Part shown: positions 12,380 to 21,640 of the stretch, piece after piece
Numbering within the stretch: position 1 is the first letter of the stretch
Layout: the number at the start of each line of letters is the position of its first letter
Assembly (NCBI GenBank): GCA_011037195.1
Contig: JAAEAF010002371.1
Location: forward strand, 52,492-116,491
Direction of reading: 5' to 3'
From: Triatoma infestans
Taxonomy: Eukaryota > Arthropoda > Insecta > Hemiptera > Reduviidae
DNA: 64,000 bases
Program-made: the position numbers and the translations under genes
Notes under the pieces: model-generated
Database searches by the model: none
What the model saw: the letters and a program-made list of their open reading frames with translations, nothing else
Told to the model about the DNA's origin: nothing

Positions 12380-13540
12380 TATTATTCACTGAATAAAAAC
12401 AACATTAAACATTGCACAAAACGAAACGTCTGTACTTTCTTCTCTTGGTGGTAAGGTTATCTCTTGTAGTGTTGCCGCCACAATATTAACAACAAATAAA
12501 CCAATCACAAAAATATAGATTGTTTATTGGAGTCTAGTTCGTTTTTTTCGTCTGACATTTTATAGAAATGTATAGTTAATGAAGTTTAGAAAGAAGTAAT
12601 GTGGCTATTTTTAAACAAATATAAACCTTATGTTAGGTTAAGTTGTTATTCCTACATATTTTATGTTCTATTACTAATTTATTCAGATTTTTTTGTTGTT
12701 TTTTTTTTATTGTATTTTCTGAATCTTATTCAATTTTCAAATAGTTTATTTTGCTGATTAACAATGGAGGACTATATTTACATGTAAATATATCCATCCC
12801 GTCAGGATCAGTATTGATAAGATTTCTCTTTTACACTTCATAAGTGATGGACGATTTTAATTCCTACCAATGACTTAGCATCTAAATATCCTCTGGTTAA
12901 GTTTTATGAACTTTATATAGTTGGCTGTAGCAAACAGGCTTTTGAGTGTTAGAAAAGAGATTTTTATTATTTACTTATACTGTGTTTTTCTCATCACACG
13001 AAAGTTTTCAGCCCTTATGAAATATGAGTTTTCTCTCTGGCAAATTCTGACTTTTTAGTACTATCAGTACTGACACTAAATGAAAGAAGGTGAGACTGAG
13101 AGAGAGACAGATTTTTATAATAATTAGAAAAATCAGATTTCAAAGTTTTGATTAAATTGAGATGTTTTAACAATTTTCCCAAGTGAAATGGGAGAGATTG
13201 AATTTCAAAGAACTGTGTAATCAATACATGAATATATTGTTACATGATGAAATTTTATTGATTGTAATCATTATGTTATAGCAGAGAACACTAAGTCGTA
13301 CTGTTCGGAGCAAAAAATTTAGAATATCATTACATTCAGAACATATCAAATATAACATGGCATGTTGTGAAAAAAGTTTTTGCTCTCCTTGTGGCCAGTT
13401 GACTGACTGTAAGTGTTTAAAGTAGCCTTCTGTTTTAAAAATAATTGTTTCTTAAGAGAAACTTTCGTTGAGAAATTGAAAAAATGGTAATTATATTGAA
13501 TAATGAAACAACCTTTACAATAACATTTTTAGTCTTTGTA
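12380..13540. other. AT-rich stretch, no supported gene
   Basis: No supported gene. A short frame MACCEKSFCSPCGQLTDC begins at about 13358 and ends near 13410 at a GTAAGTG that looks like a splice donor. This is too little to call an exon. Confidence 0.35.
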
Positions 13541-14377
13541 GTGAAATACCATTTTTTTTTAGTGGAATATTTGTAATACCGAATTTGGTTCTTTTTTTTT
13601 TAAAAAATCAGTTGTGAAACCTCACTTATCCTCTTATTACATTTAACAAATATTGTAATTTACATATTTTTTTTCAAACTTATAATTTATTAAATGTTTG
13701 CCTTCAGTTTTATATCAATCTGAGAATGTAAACTTAATAAAATGACTTCTTTTTTTTTTGGAGGAAAATATAACCATCTCCCGCCCCCACAGTAATTCTC
13801 TAAAAGATTGTCTACGACCAAAGTTTCAAACAAAAATGATCTTTATATTCACAGTTAGTTTATCAAATTTAATGGAATTTGTCGTGTTTTTATGGAGGAA
13901 ATCGTGAAAATTAAAAATAAAAAAAACACTATTCAGTGAAAACGCACTTTTACAGTTTACTTATTTTCTTTAAACTCGAAATATTGGCAATATATTTAAA
14001 TTGTATTTAATGTTTTTTTTGGGTGACACAATTATTTGCACTTTAAATGGAAAACATAAGCCCACTCCTCCCCCTAAAAGACCTAGAGAAATATTTCAAA
14101 TAAAAGTTATTAACATTTTGTATGCGTAGTTCACATACTTAGTTTAAAGAAAATCGTTGGAGCCGTTTTATAGAAAATTACAAAAACTGAAAAAAAAAAA
14201 AAAAAATCCAGTAAAATTGCATTTCCCGTTGATGGATTTTGCCCGAAATATTCGTGGTCTGTTGCGGTGGTAATATATAAATGAAATACCATGATTAAGT
14301 TGTTGTGGTGGTTGGTTCCGCAGAGCTGGAAAAAGTATCAGAGACATTTTCCGTGGTAGCCTGTTTCATTTTGTGGC

Positions 14378-14416
14378 CATCGACCGGTTTCGGGCGTTCG
14401 CCCAAACTTCAGGATA
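14378..14416 (-). ncRNA. Hammerhead-ribozyme-like motif, left arm, damaged core
   Basis: On the minus strand the order is TATC (stem I), CTGAAGT, stem II TTGGGCGAACGCCC, GAAA, CCGG (tiny palindromic stem III), TC, GATG (stem I). Stem I can pair (ATC with GAT plus a wobble) and stem II folds (GGGCG/CGCCC). The first core box should be CTGANGA, and its last base is T here. GAAA and the GTC cleavage triplet are intact. Confidence 0.6.
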
Positions 14417-14545
14417 CGTTTGTCACACAGTGTGATAACACAGACTTGCACAGAGCAAATGTAGTGTATAATAAACAGAGCAAATGGAGTATATAAACTG
14501 AATTTGCTCTGTGCAAGTCTGTGTTATCACACTGTCTGACAAACG

Positions 14546-14583
14546 CATCCTGAAGATGGGCGATCGCCCGAATCCGGTCGATG
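14546..14583 (+). ncRNA. Hammerhead-ribozyme-like motif, right arm, damaged core
   Basis: On the plus strand: CATC (stem I), CTGAAGA (matches CTGANGA), stem II TGGGCGATCGCCC, GAAT in place of GAAA, CCGG, TC, GATG (stem I, exactly complementary to CATC). The first box is intact and the second is mutated, the mirror image of the left arm's damage. Confidence 0.6.
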
Positions 14584-15012
14584 ACCACAAAATGAAGCAG
14601 GCTACCATGGAAAATGTCTCTGATACCATGATTAAGCTTCCTGCGAATTTTCGTTTTTGAGATATTCTGATAATACACACCACACAGGCACACACACACC
14701 ATTTTCTAAAAACCACGTTTTTCGAACCCAGGGGACCTCAAAACGTGTATTTCTGGTGAAAATTCAATTTTCGAAAATCTGTCACATGGCAATAATTCCT
14801 AATTTTCTTAGAAGTAAGAAAAAAATAAAAAATACTGCTAAAATTATAATTATTTTGCTTTATAGAATATGTTTCTTACTTGTTTAGAATAAAAAAAATT
14901 AATTTTAACTTTTCTTTATTTTTTATGTTACAGTGTTAAAAAAATAATAGTTTCCTAATGAACTATATTCAGAATATCTGAGATAAAGAAGATTAATATA
15001 TTTGTTTTGATA

Positions 15013-15696
15013 AACTTCTTACCCTGGTATTTATAAAAACAGTGTGGTATACTGGAGATCTCATAGTGCAATTCATCTATATTTTATTTTGAACAAATTT
15101 TATTTAATACAGAATACAGCCCAATGAAGTCAGTAAATTATGTCGGCAAATTTTAACAGAATTCTAGCAGTATCTTCTAGTGATCTTAAATATTTTATTG
15201 GTGGTAAAAATCGTTGATTATACTGAAAATGCAATGAAATAGAGGAAAGTTTATCGTTGATGTTGCTCCACAAGGAATCGTCCAAAAATCAATTTTCTTG
15301 GAAACAATTATTCAAATCAAAAGTGAGAGATCTCTAATCCTGTAATCTGTTCATACATATCTGTATGAGAATTTGTCTTTTTAGTTATATAACCCATTCT
15401 ATCTGTCGGTATATGGGTTCCCTTAATAATGAATGCCCTTCCAGACATTTCTTTCTTCTGTCGTTAGTCGAGCTCTTCTGCTACTGATAACCATGTAGAA
15501 AGGCCTTTTCTTAGGGGCAGCTGAAATTCTCATTTCAAATCTTTGAACTGGCGAATAACATTTCTGTACGCAGGTAGCGTTTGTGGTTATAATGTAATGC
15601 TATTTATATTGGCTTTACCAACTGAACTTATTTTCAGTTTTTTTGGTTTTTAACGTTTTTAACTATTGTTTGTAGTTAACCTGATATTTTAGCTAA
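15013..15696. repeat. Left arm of a long inverted repeat (partner 20650-21331)
   Basis: This segment is matched in reverse complement by 20650-21331 along its whole length, with moderate divergence. Matching landmarks include CTTCTTACCCTGGTATTTAT and its partner ATAAATGCCAGGGTAAGAAG, and GCAGTATCTTCTAGTG and its partner CACTAGAAGATACTGC. The arms flank the foldback and hAT/Harbinger insertions. No protein domain was recognised in either arm. Confidence 0.75.
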
Positions 15697-15732
15697 GGAT
15701 TTCACAAGTACTTAGAAGTTAGGTAGCAACAG

Positions 15733-15781
<49 letters not shown>

Positions 15782-16362
15782 CTGATGAGAGGTAGTAGGT
15801 TGACAACTGGTCGTAGACTGTTGTAAAAACTGTTCTCCTATCATATTTAATTCTTCATTATTTCCAAATTGTATTTTCCTGAGAAATATTCCATTAAAGT
15901 TATAGTAATATTATTAAAGTTATATATTATAGTATATAAAATAAAAATACAACAAAATAAAACGGGCCCCCTAACAGATCTAATAGACTATTGAAATATT
16001 GCCCTCTAAATAGATGAGCAGACAAGAATGAATCCGTAGCGTTTAAAAGCAATTTATATACTATAGGTATAGTAATTTTTTTTTAACCTTCATTTATTTT
16101 TCACAGGATAGTAAGTGTTGATTCTCCAGGTTGGTTGATAAATGAAATCATATATTTCCTCAAAGTAATTTTAATGGAATATTTCTCAGTAAAATACAAT
16201 GTGGAAATAATGAAGAATTAAATATGGTAGGAGAACAGTTTTTACAACGGTCTACGACCAGTTGTCAACCAGTCAGCAACCTACTACCTTCTCATCAGTC
16301 TTTCACTCTATATATACATATCTGTTGCTACCTAACTTCTAAATACTTGTAAAATCCTTGCA
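15691..16362. mobile_element. Foldback (long terminal inverted repeat) element
   Basis: The ends are inverted copies of about 190-200 bp. The left arm runs AAGGATTTCACAAGTACTTA ... TTCCATTAAAG (15691-15900). The right arm is its reverse complement, AATGGAATATTTCTCAG ... ACTTGTAAAATCCTTG (about 16170-16362). The left arm has an expanded (TA)n(GA)n microsatellite at about 15734-15781 that is short in the right arm. The centre holds no ORF. No confident target duplication was found. It looks like a non-autonomous foldback MITE. Confidence 0.65.
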
Positions 16363-17350
16363 GTTATGTATTTCTCTCATTATATAGTGTTCAGAATATA
16401 TTCTAGTTTATTCCTCTAAAATCCCAGTCACTCTAATTTCTCTCTCCTACTCCACATCTCTCATACATACTGAAAGTAAATTTATGTAACTATAAAACGA
16501 ATATGGCCTATTTTATAGAATAATTTATTAAAAATGTATTTTATGCCTTTTTTTATTATTATTAATATTTTGTTAATTTAAGAGACATAATTTAGCAATT
16601 TGTGTGTCTTATTTTTTCATATATATTACCAAAAAAAAGTAGAAAAGAATCGAGGGCGTAGCCCGTTATGGTATGAACTAGCGATTGTAAATTTACCGAC
16701 TTTTTCATTTACCGGTAATTCGGTAAATGAAAATTAAAATACCGGTACATTTTTTTTTTTAGAATAATACATATTTTGTATGTTTTTTGTAATAATAATA
16801 CATAAATAATTTGTTAGAATAATACATATTTTGCACAATCTTAAGGCGTAATATTAGAATCTTGTAATAAATTTTTGTGTATATAATTATTTTAAACAGC
16901 TATTAGAAGTAAAAAATTTATTTATTACCTTCAATTTTTAATGTTATTTTACAATAATATTGCATAAATGTCCGGTCATAATTTGGTGTATTCAAAATAG
17001 CTATTAATTTAAAAAAAATACGTGAAATATTTACATATTATTATTTTTAAATATTAAAAAAAGGAGATATTTACTTATTCTTTAAGAAAAAAGGGGTTGA
17101 TTGTAAAGATTTTAAATCTTTAAAAATCTGAACAAAACTGCAGAGCACAAATCACATATGCTAACTAAGGCCGGGCGAAATTTGAGGCGCAGTGTGACGT
17201 GCGGTGACGCAGGGTGAAGTGAGCTGCCTGGGTTAAAGTGAACTGCATACCGGGGGTTGTGCGAAAGATGAAACGCAGTTTATCGCTCACCCGACACGCA
17301 GTACTACTTGATAGATTCCTCCAGCATAGTTTGCTATAATTATTTTCTAA

Positions 17351-17658
17351 AATGTATTCATATTTGCTTAATTTATTAGAGTCGGAATTTGATTCTGATT
17401 TTGTTGTGGAAGGAATAGAGTATGCAACCATGTTTAAAAAAAATTTGCCAAAAAAGTGAATACTTAAAAAAAAAGAAAGACTCACGGAGAATTCGTTCTT
17501 CAGAAAGAACTTTCTGATGAAAAGTACAAAAATTATTATCGAGTGACCCGTGCGCAGTTTGTAGAAATTCATGGATTTATTAAAGAAGACATAGAAGGTG
17601 AAGGAAGCAATGTTTTCAAAGCCCATCGGAACGAAAGAAAAACTGGCCGTATTTTTAA
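17351..17658 (+). pseudogene. Harbinger transposase, N-terminal exon
   Basis: A possible start ATG at 17351 gives MYSYLLNLLESEFDSDF, which soon ends at a stop after an A-rich run. In the adjacent frame the conserved N-terminal part of PIF/Harbinger transposases continues as GEFVLQKELSDEKYKNYYRV and TRAQFVEIHGFIKEDI, up to RKTGRIFK. The exon then ends at AAG with the consensus donor GTAAGA (17659). The A-run frameshift (about 17465-17475) is the likely inactivating lesion. The nuclease core is expected downstream but is missing (see the next exon). Confidence 0.75.
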
Positions 17659-17743
17659 GGTAAGAAATTTATTTTAACTTAAACGTGTAATATTATATAA
17701 AATTAGTGAACTGTTTTAGTTTCATACAAAAAAGTAAGATCAC

Positions 17744-19640
17744 TTAACAGAAAATTGGTTTATAAAGTTGACTTAAGGTACTCTCTGTGTCTGGACCTTT
17801 GTCTGACGAGATATTCTGTATAGGTGCCTCAGGGGAAAAGTTGCTAACGTCAAGATGTGACGAATTATCGGAATAAGTTGAGAAGGGCGTAGACGCTGCA
17901 GAGATTTGAGTGTCATTGGTATTGTGACTATAAATCTGATGAGTAGTAGATTCGTAAACTTTAGATGTTCGATATGTATTGCGTCCAGCCAGATTCATTC
18001 TGGAATGCTGTGGAATGTTGAATAAAGTGGCTTCTTCGTGCGACACTGCTTTATAAATATTATTTCTTACAATGTGTTGTGATTGCGGGTGGCATTTTTT
18101 TTGTTATCATTGAGATGAAAAAAATGATATAAAGGATCGTTAGGCGGTGCATCTTATCTAATATCATTCCTCTCTCCAATGATTTCTCTGCCGCTCTTAT
18201 TTCTCGATTTTCTATAGACCGCTTAAGTAAGGCTCCAACATTATCTTTCTTCTGAACTTGCTTTGCCTTATAGGTGTCTTTTTGATTGAACATCCAGGAA
18301 TGTTGGATATCCTCTCTTGTCTTGGTACTGACGGTGTTTCTGCCTTTGGAGTAGAGGGCAGACTTGTGGGTGGAATATATTTATGTTCACGCTCTTTATG
18401 TTGAAGAGCCACACTATTGGCTTCAGTGCCTGCTTCAAACCCATTTTCGCACTCAAGTTCTTCAGAATCTTGCGTTTGTAATTCCTCTTCGCTAGCGTCA
18501 GTGAAATTGGTATCTCTTTTCCTGTAACGCTGAATAAACCCCATTTTTTTTTAGAACTTCCACACTGTTTGACTTGTAGCGGCAGAGTAGCGCCACTCCT
18601 TATACATTTTCGTTGCCTCCTAATCGCATCCCGAAAAGAATGTCTTAATTTCTCCTACATGATTTTCGCCTCTGAACCTGCAACAAAATTTACATAAAAA
18701 TACATTGTTTTAACCGACTTCAAAAATGGACTAAGAAGTATAAAATAATAATTTAATAAGGATTAAATATAGTTTGTATACTTTTTGAAGTTGGCGCCCC
18801 ATACTTTTGGGGTATTAAGCTCATACTTTGGATTTTTTTGTTGCAAAAACAGAACTTCTTAATCCTTTCTTCCATTTTATATTATTAGTAAAAGCCTAAG
18901 AAAATGAATGATCATGTGGCGCTTCCTTCAAAAAATATAGAAACCTTGTAATTATTATTTCATACGTGTATTTTTAAAATCGTTTCAATTTTTGTTAAAA
19001 AAAGCTTTATTATTATATACATTGTTTTCCAGGTACATTGCTTCTGGAAAGTTAAAGGTAACTGCTTTAAAAGTTTGGGCTACAGCTATAGGATGAGTGA
19101 CCGAACAATATCCAAAATTATTAATGAAGTAGCAGGAGCTATTTGGAAATATACGCAACCGATATGTATGCCAGAACCAACAGCAGAACATTGGGCGTCA
19201 ATTGCCCATGGTTTCGAAGAAAGGTGGCAATTTCCACCTTGCATCGGAAAATACTAAAATGTACGTGCGGTACGGTACGTACTTACGTACAAAGGGCAGC
19301 AAATGTGACAAAATTGCGTTATTTTAGAAGAGAAAGAAGAAAAATGCACATATTTTTTGGGGGAACAGACCAACTATTCTGTTGTGAGTGTAGGGTTAAA
19401 AGATAATGTGTGAAGTGTGTAGCTTAGGGACGTTTATATTTATTTACTTAGCGACGTTTATGTTTAAATATCAAAAAATAGAAAATAAAAATTAAAAAAT
19501 TAATTACCTGTTTTCAGCCCAACCTCCATCGCAATTTCCTTCCATAACTGCTATTTTAATTTGGTTTTCATGTAATTAACATCACTTGTGTCATATAAGA
19601 CTTTTTTACACCGAACGGCTTCAATTAACTTTTCCTCCAT
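17744..19640 (-). pseudogene. MADF-BESS accessory protein of the Harbinger element
   Basis: Exon 1 (19640-19508) starts MEEKLIEAVRCKKVLYDTSD and continues with QLWKEIAMEVGLKT, the N-terminal half of a MADF (Myb/SANT-like) domain. The donor is CAG/GTAAT. Exon 2 begins at 18677 after a TTTTGTTGCAG acceptor, and the phase fits exactly. It continues with EKLRHSFRDAIRRQRK, RSGA, an acidic linker (TDASEEELQTQDSEELE) and a basic segment (ALLKRSIENREIRAAEKSLER). A BESS-like motif follows near 18140-18070 (DPLYHFF / SMITKKMPP in neighbouring frames). Lesions are an in-frame TAG in exon 1 (after KTKLK), a TAG where the domain's conserved tryptophan codon TGG is expected in exon 2, and frameshifts in homopolymers near 18550, 18290 and 18115. 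Such proteins help Harbinger transposases bind DNA and enter the nucleus. It is clearly a pseudogene here. Confidence 0.8.
19033..19257 (+). pseudogene. Harbinger transposase, middle exon, ends before the DDE core
   Basis: A good acceptor (TTGTTTTCCAG, ending 19032) precedes YIASGKLK. After a shift, KSLGYSYRMSDRTISKII continues with NEVAGAIWKYTQP, and the segment closes with HWASIAHGFEERWQFPPCIG. In the family, PPCIG is directly followed by the first catalytic block (G-A-x-D-G-x-H). Here two codons and a stop follow instead. The whole DDE nuclease region is absent, as is the short piece expected between the two exons, so the copy is non-autonomous by deletion. Confidence 0.8.
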
Positions 19641-20649
19641 ATTTCTTCTGGCACACGTGACGAAAAGTCACGATGGTTTTTTGCTTAGATCGCAGGCTAT
19701 CGCAGGCTCACGGCGTACTAACACTGCGCCACCTCACGCTGCGTCCAAACATTCGCTGCTGTGTAGACTTCTGTTGATTACAGAAATCTGCGGTGAGTCA
19801 ACCAGCGCCACCTCATTTAACTGCGTCTCAACTTTCGCCCGGCCTAACTAGCGCTTTCTGGTACGATTTACAATGACTCCCAAACACAAGAAAGTTTAAA
19901 TTAAAATTAAACAAAAAATATCTCACATAAAATTAATAATTATATATATTGTTGCTTACACTTACCTGTTTTTAATTTTATTTTCAATGTCCCTTTAGCC
20001 CTTTTAAATATCTATTAACACAATATTTTCTACATATAAATTTCTATTATGGATTTTTCATTTACCGAGTTACCGGTAAAATTTTTGAAATTACCGGTAA
20101 GTTTACCTAACTTTCTTTTGTCAATTTACCGGTAAACCGGTATACAATCCCTAGTATGAACAATTTAGCTTGAAAAATATTGTAAAAAGTGGCAAAAATT
20201 TGTCTAGATTACCAGTAATGTTGCACAGCTTTGCAAAAAAGTGGGTAAAATTTTGCAAAATATAGTGAAAATATGTCCAGGTCACCAGTAACTTTACAAA
20301 ATGCTGTTCATTTCTAGATAACAATAATTTTTTAGTTTATTTTGACCAAAATTTTTTAAATTACATAAATTTAAAGATACTAATAGGTATTATAAATAAA
20401 TAAAGTAAAAATATAATTTATTATTTTCTTTTCTATTTCAAGAGTCATTGGTACAATAAATCTTTCTTTGTAATGGATGTGATTTAATTAATAATTAGTC
20501 CAAAAAATTATTCTACACCTAATATTGGGTACTTAATTGTCTTATCTTTATTGGTCACACAATTAATTATTACAGCCACAGCTAAGTACTCAAAATAATT
20601 TTAAGTACTTACTCAAATAATCAGAGGGTATAAAATCAGTTCCTCCACG

Positions 20650-21331
20650 CATTTATCTAAAAGAACAGGTTAACTACAAACAGTAGTTAGAAATGTTAAA
20701 ACTGAAAAACTGAAAAATAAGTTCAGTAGTAAAGCCAGTGTAAATGACCTTACATTAATCAAAATCGCCATTTGCGTAAAGAAATGTTATTCGCCATTTC
20801 AAAGACTTCAAATAAGAATCTCAGCTGCCCGAAGAAAAGCCTTTCCACATGGTTGTCAGGAACTTGCACGACGGGAGCAGAATAGCTCGACTGATAGAAG
20901 AGAGAAATGTCTGGAAGGGCATTTTTAAGGATACCCATAAACCGAGAACTAGAATTGGTTATGACTAATAAGAAGAAGACTATTTCTCTCAGAGATGTGT
21001 ATGAACACATTACAGGTTAGGCCTATCACTTTGATTTGAAATATTTTTCCCAAGAAAATTGAATTTTGGACAATTCCTGGTGGAACAACAACGTTAAACT
21101 TTCCTTTAAATTGTATTTTCAGCACAATATACGATTCTACCACCAATAAAATATTCAAGATACACTAGAAGATACTGCTAGAGTTCTGATAAAATTGCCC
21201 GACATAATTTACTGACTTCATAGGGCTGTATTTTGCATTAAATAAAATTTGCTCAAAATAAAACACAGATGAATTGTACAGTAGGATATCCTGTATACAT
21301 ACTGTTTTATAAATGCCAGGGTAAGAAGTTA
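20650..21331. repeat. Right arm of the long inverted repeat (partner 15013-15696)
   Basis: Reverse complement of 15013-15696 with moderate divergence and small indels. Several short frames exist on the minus strand, but none has a recognised domain and they are not preserved between the two arms. Confidence 0.75.
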
Positions 21332-21514
21332 TGCAGTTCACAATAGATAGCTGTCTAGATTTCATTAAGTATTTCCGGAGACAGTCTAGGCACCTAAGTT
21401 TCTTGTAAAGGAGTAACTGGGTGGATTTACATCAACAATAACTGCAAGTTTTCCAAAACGTGGTATGTTGGGGGATAGTTTAGGTTTACTGTCCATGATA
21501 CGTATCACCAAGAA

Positions 21515-21640
21515 CACAGGGATAAGCTCAGTGGTAGCGCGCTGGACTAGCAACGCGGAGGTCCCGGGTTCAAGACCAGCAGTGCTGTCCTTAGATTTTT
21601 CACTTCCTCGGAGCCACTTACAGCTCATTTCCTCCTAGTT
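21515..21640 (+). repeat. SINE family A, 3'-truncated copy
   Basis: Box A region (TAAGCTCAGTGGTAGCGCGC, about 21522-21541) and box B (GGGTTCAAGACC, about 21565-21576) are followed by the family body (GTGCTGTCCTTAGATTTTTC, then TTACAGCTCA). The characteristic 3' end and poly-A are missing. The head resembles a tRNA, but no complete cloverleaf is supported. Confidence 0.75.

Larger units (their letters stand above)
14300..14622. mobile_element. Inverted-repeat insertion with paired hammerhead-like motifs (copy 1)
   Basis: A 323-bp insertion whose two halves are inverted copies: left about 14331-14461, right about 14505-14622, with a short unique centre. It is bracketed by a perfect 14-bp direct repeat, ATACCATGATTAAG (14286-14299 and 14623-14636), lying inside a dispersed repeat whose uninterrupted form is known from other copies. 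That makes a target-site duplication very likely. It starts with GGTTCCGCAGAGCTGG, similar to the start of the 48800-49180 insertion. Each arm carries a hammerhead-like core (see the separate entries). Penelope-like elements are known for inverted or tandem pseudo-LTRs with hammerheads; membership in that group is inferred. Confidence 0.75.
13540..14890 (-). repeat. Dispersed element D, minus-oriented copies interrupted by an insertion
   Basis: Typical blocks are present in minus orientation: GGTGACACAATTATT, CCCACTCCTCCCCCTAAAAG, TCGTTGGAGCCGTTTTATAG, and GCATTTCCCGTTGATGG. The copy then continues as ATACCATGATTAAG, CTTCCTGCGAATTTTCG, (CA)n, and GGGGACCTCAAAACGTG. The ATACCATGATTAAG stretch appears twice (14286-14299 and 14623-14636) because a foreign inverted repeat inserted there. 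Confidence 0.65.
17169..19844. mobile_element. PIF/Harbinger transposon with transposase and MADF-BESS gene, internally deleted
   Basis: The terminal inverted repeats are about 24 bp with two differences. The left begins GGCCGGGCGAAATTTGAGG; the right, read inward, begins GGCCGGGCGAAAGTTGAGA. The 3-bp duplication TAA (17166-17168 and 19845-19847) is the PIF/Harbinger standard. The element carries a transposase gene on the plus strand and an accessory DNA-binding gene on the minus strand, the classic divergent or convergent two-gene layout of Harbingers. It sits inside the hAT element and is therefore the younger insertion. Both genes are broken. Confidence 0.9.
16679..20153. mobile_element. 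Non-autonomous hAT-type element, interrupted by a Harbinger insertion
   Basis: A perfect 8-bp direct repeat GTATGAAC flanks the element (16671-16678 and 20154-20161), the duplication length typical of hAT transposons. The ends are inverted: TAGCGATTGTAAATTTACCG on the left, and the reverse complement of the right end begins TAGGGATTGTATACCGG. Subterminal sequence on both sides is rich in ACCGGTAA. Without the nested 2.7-kb insertion only about 0.8 kb remains, with no transposase frame, so it is a MITE-like derivative that needs a hAT transposase in trans. Confidence 0.85.

Noticed and set aside
14409..14716. Two overlapping minus-strand frames of 97 codons across the inverted repeat
   Set aside because: Frames cross both arms of a palindrome and show no domain; they are by-products of the insertion.
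15781..15815. CTGATGA as a possible hammerhead core
   Set aside because: No stem II hairpin and no GAAA follow at a suitable distance in either arm of the foldback element.
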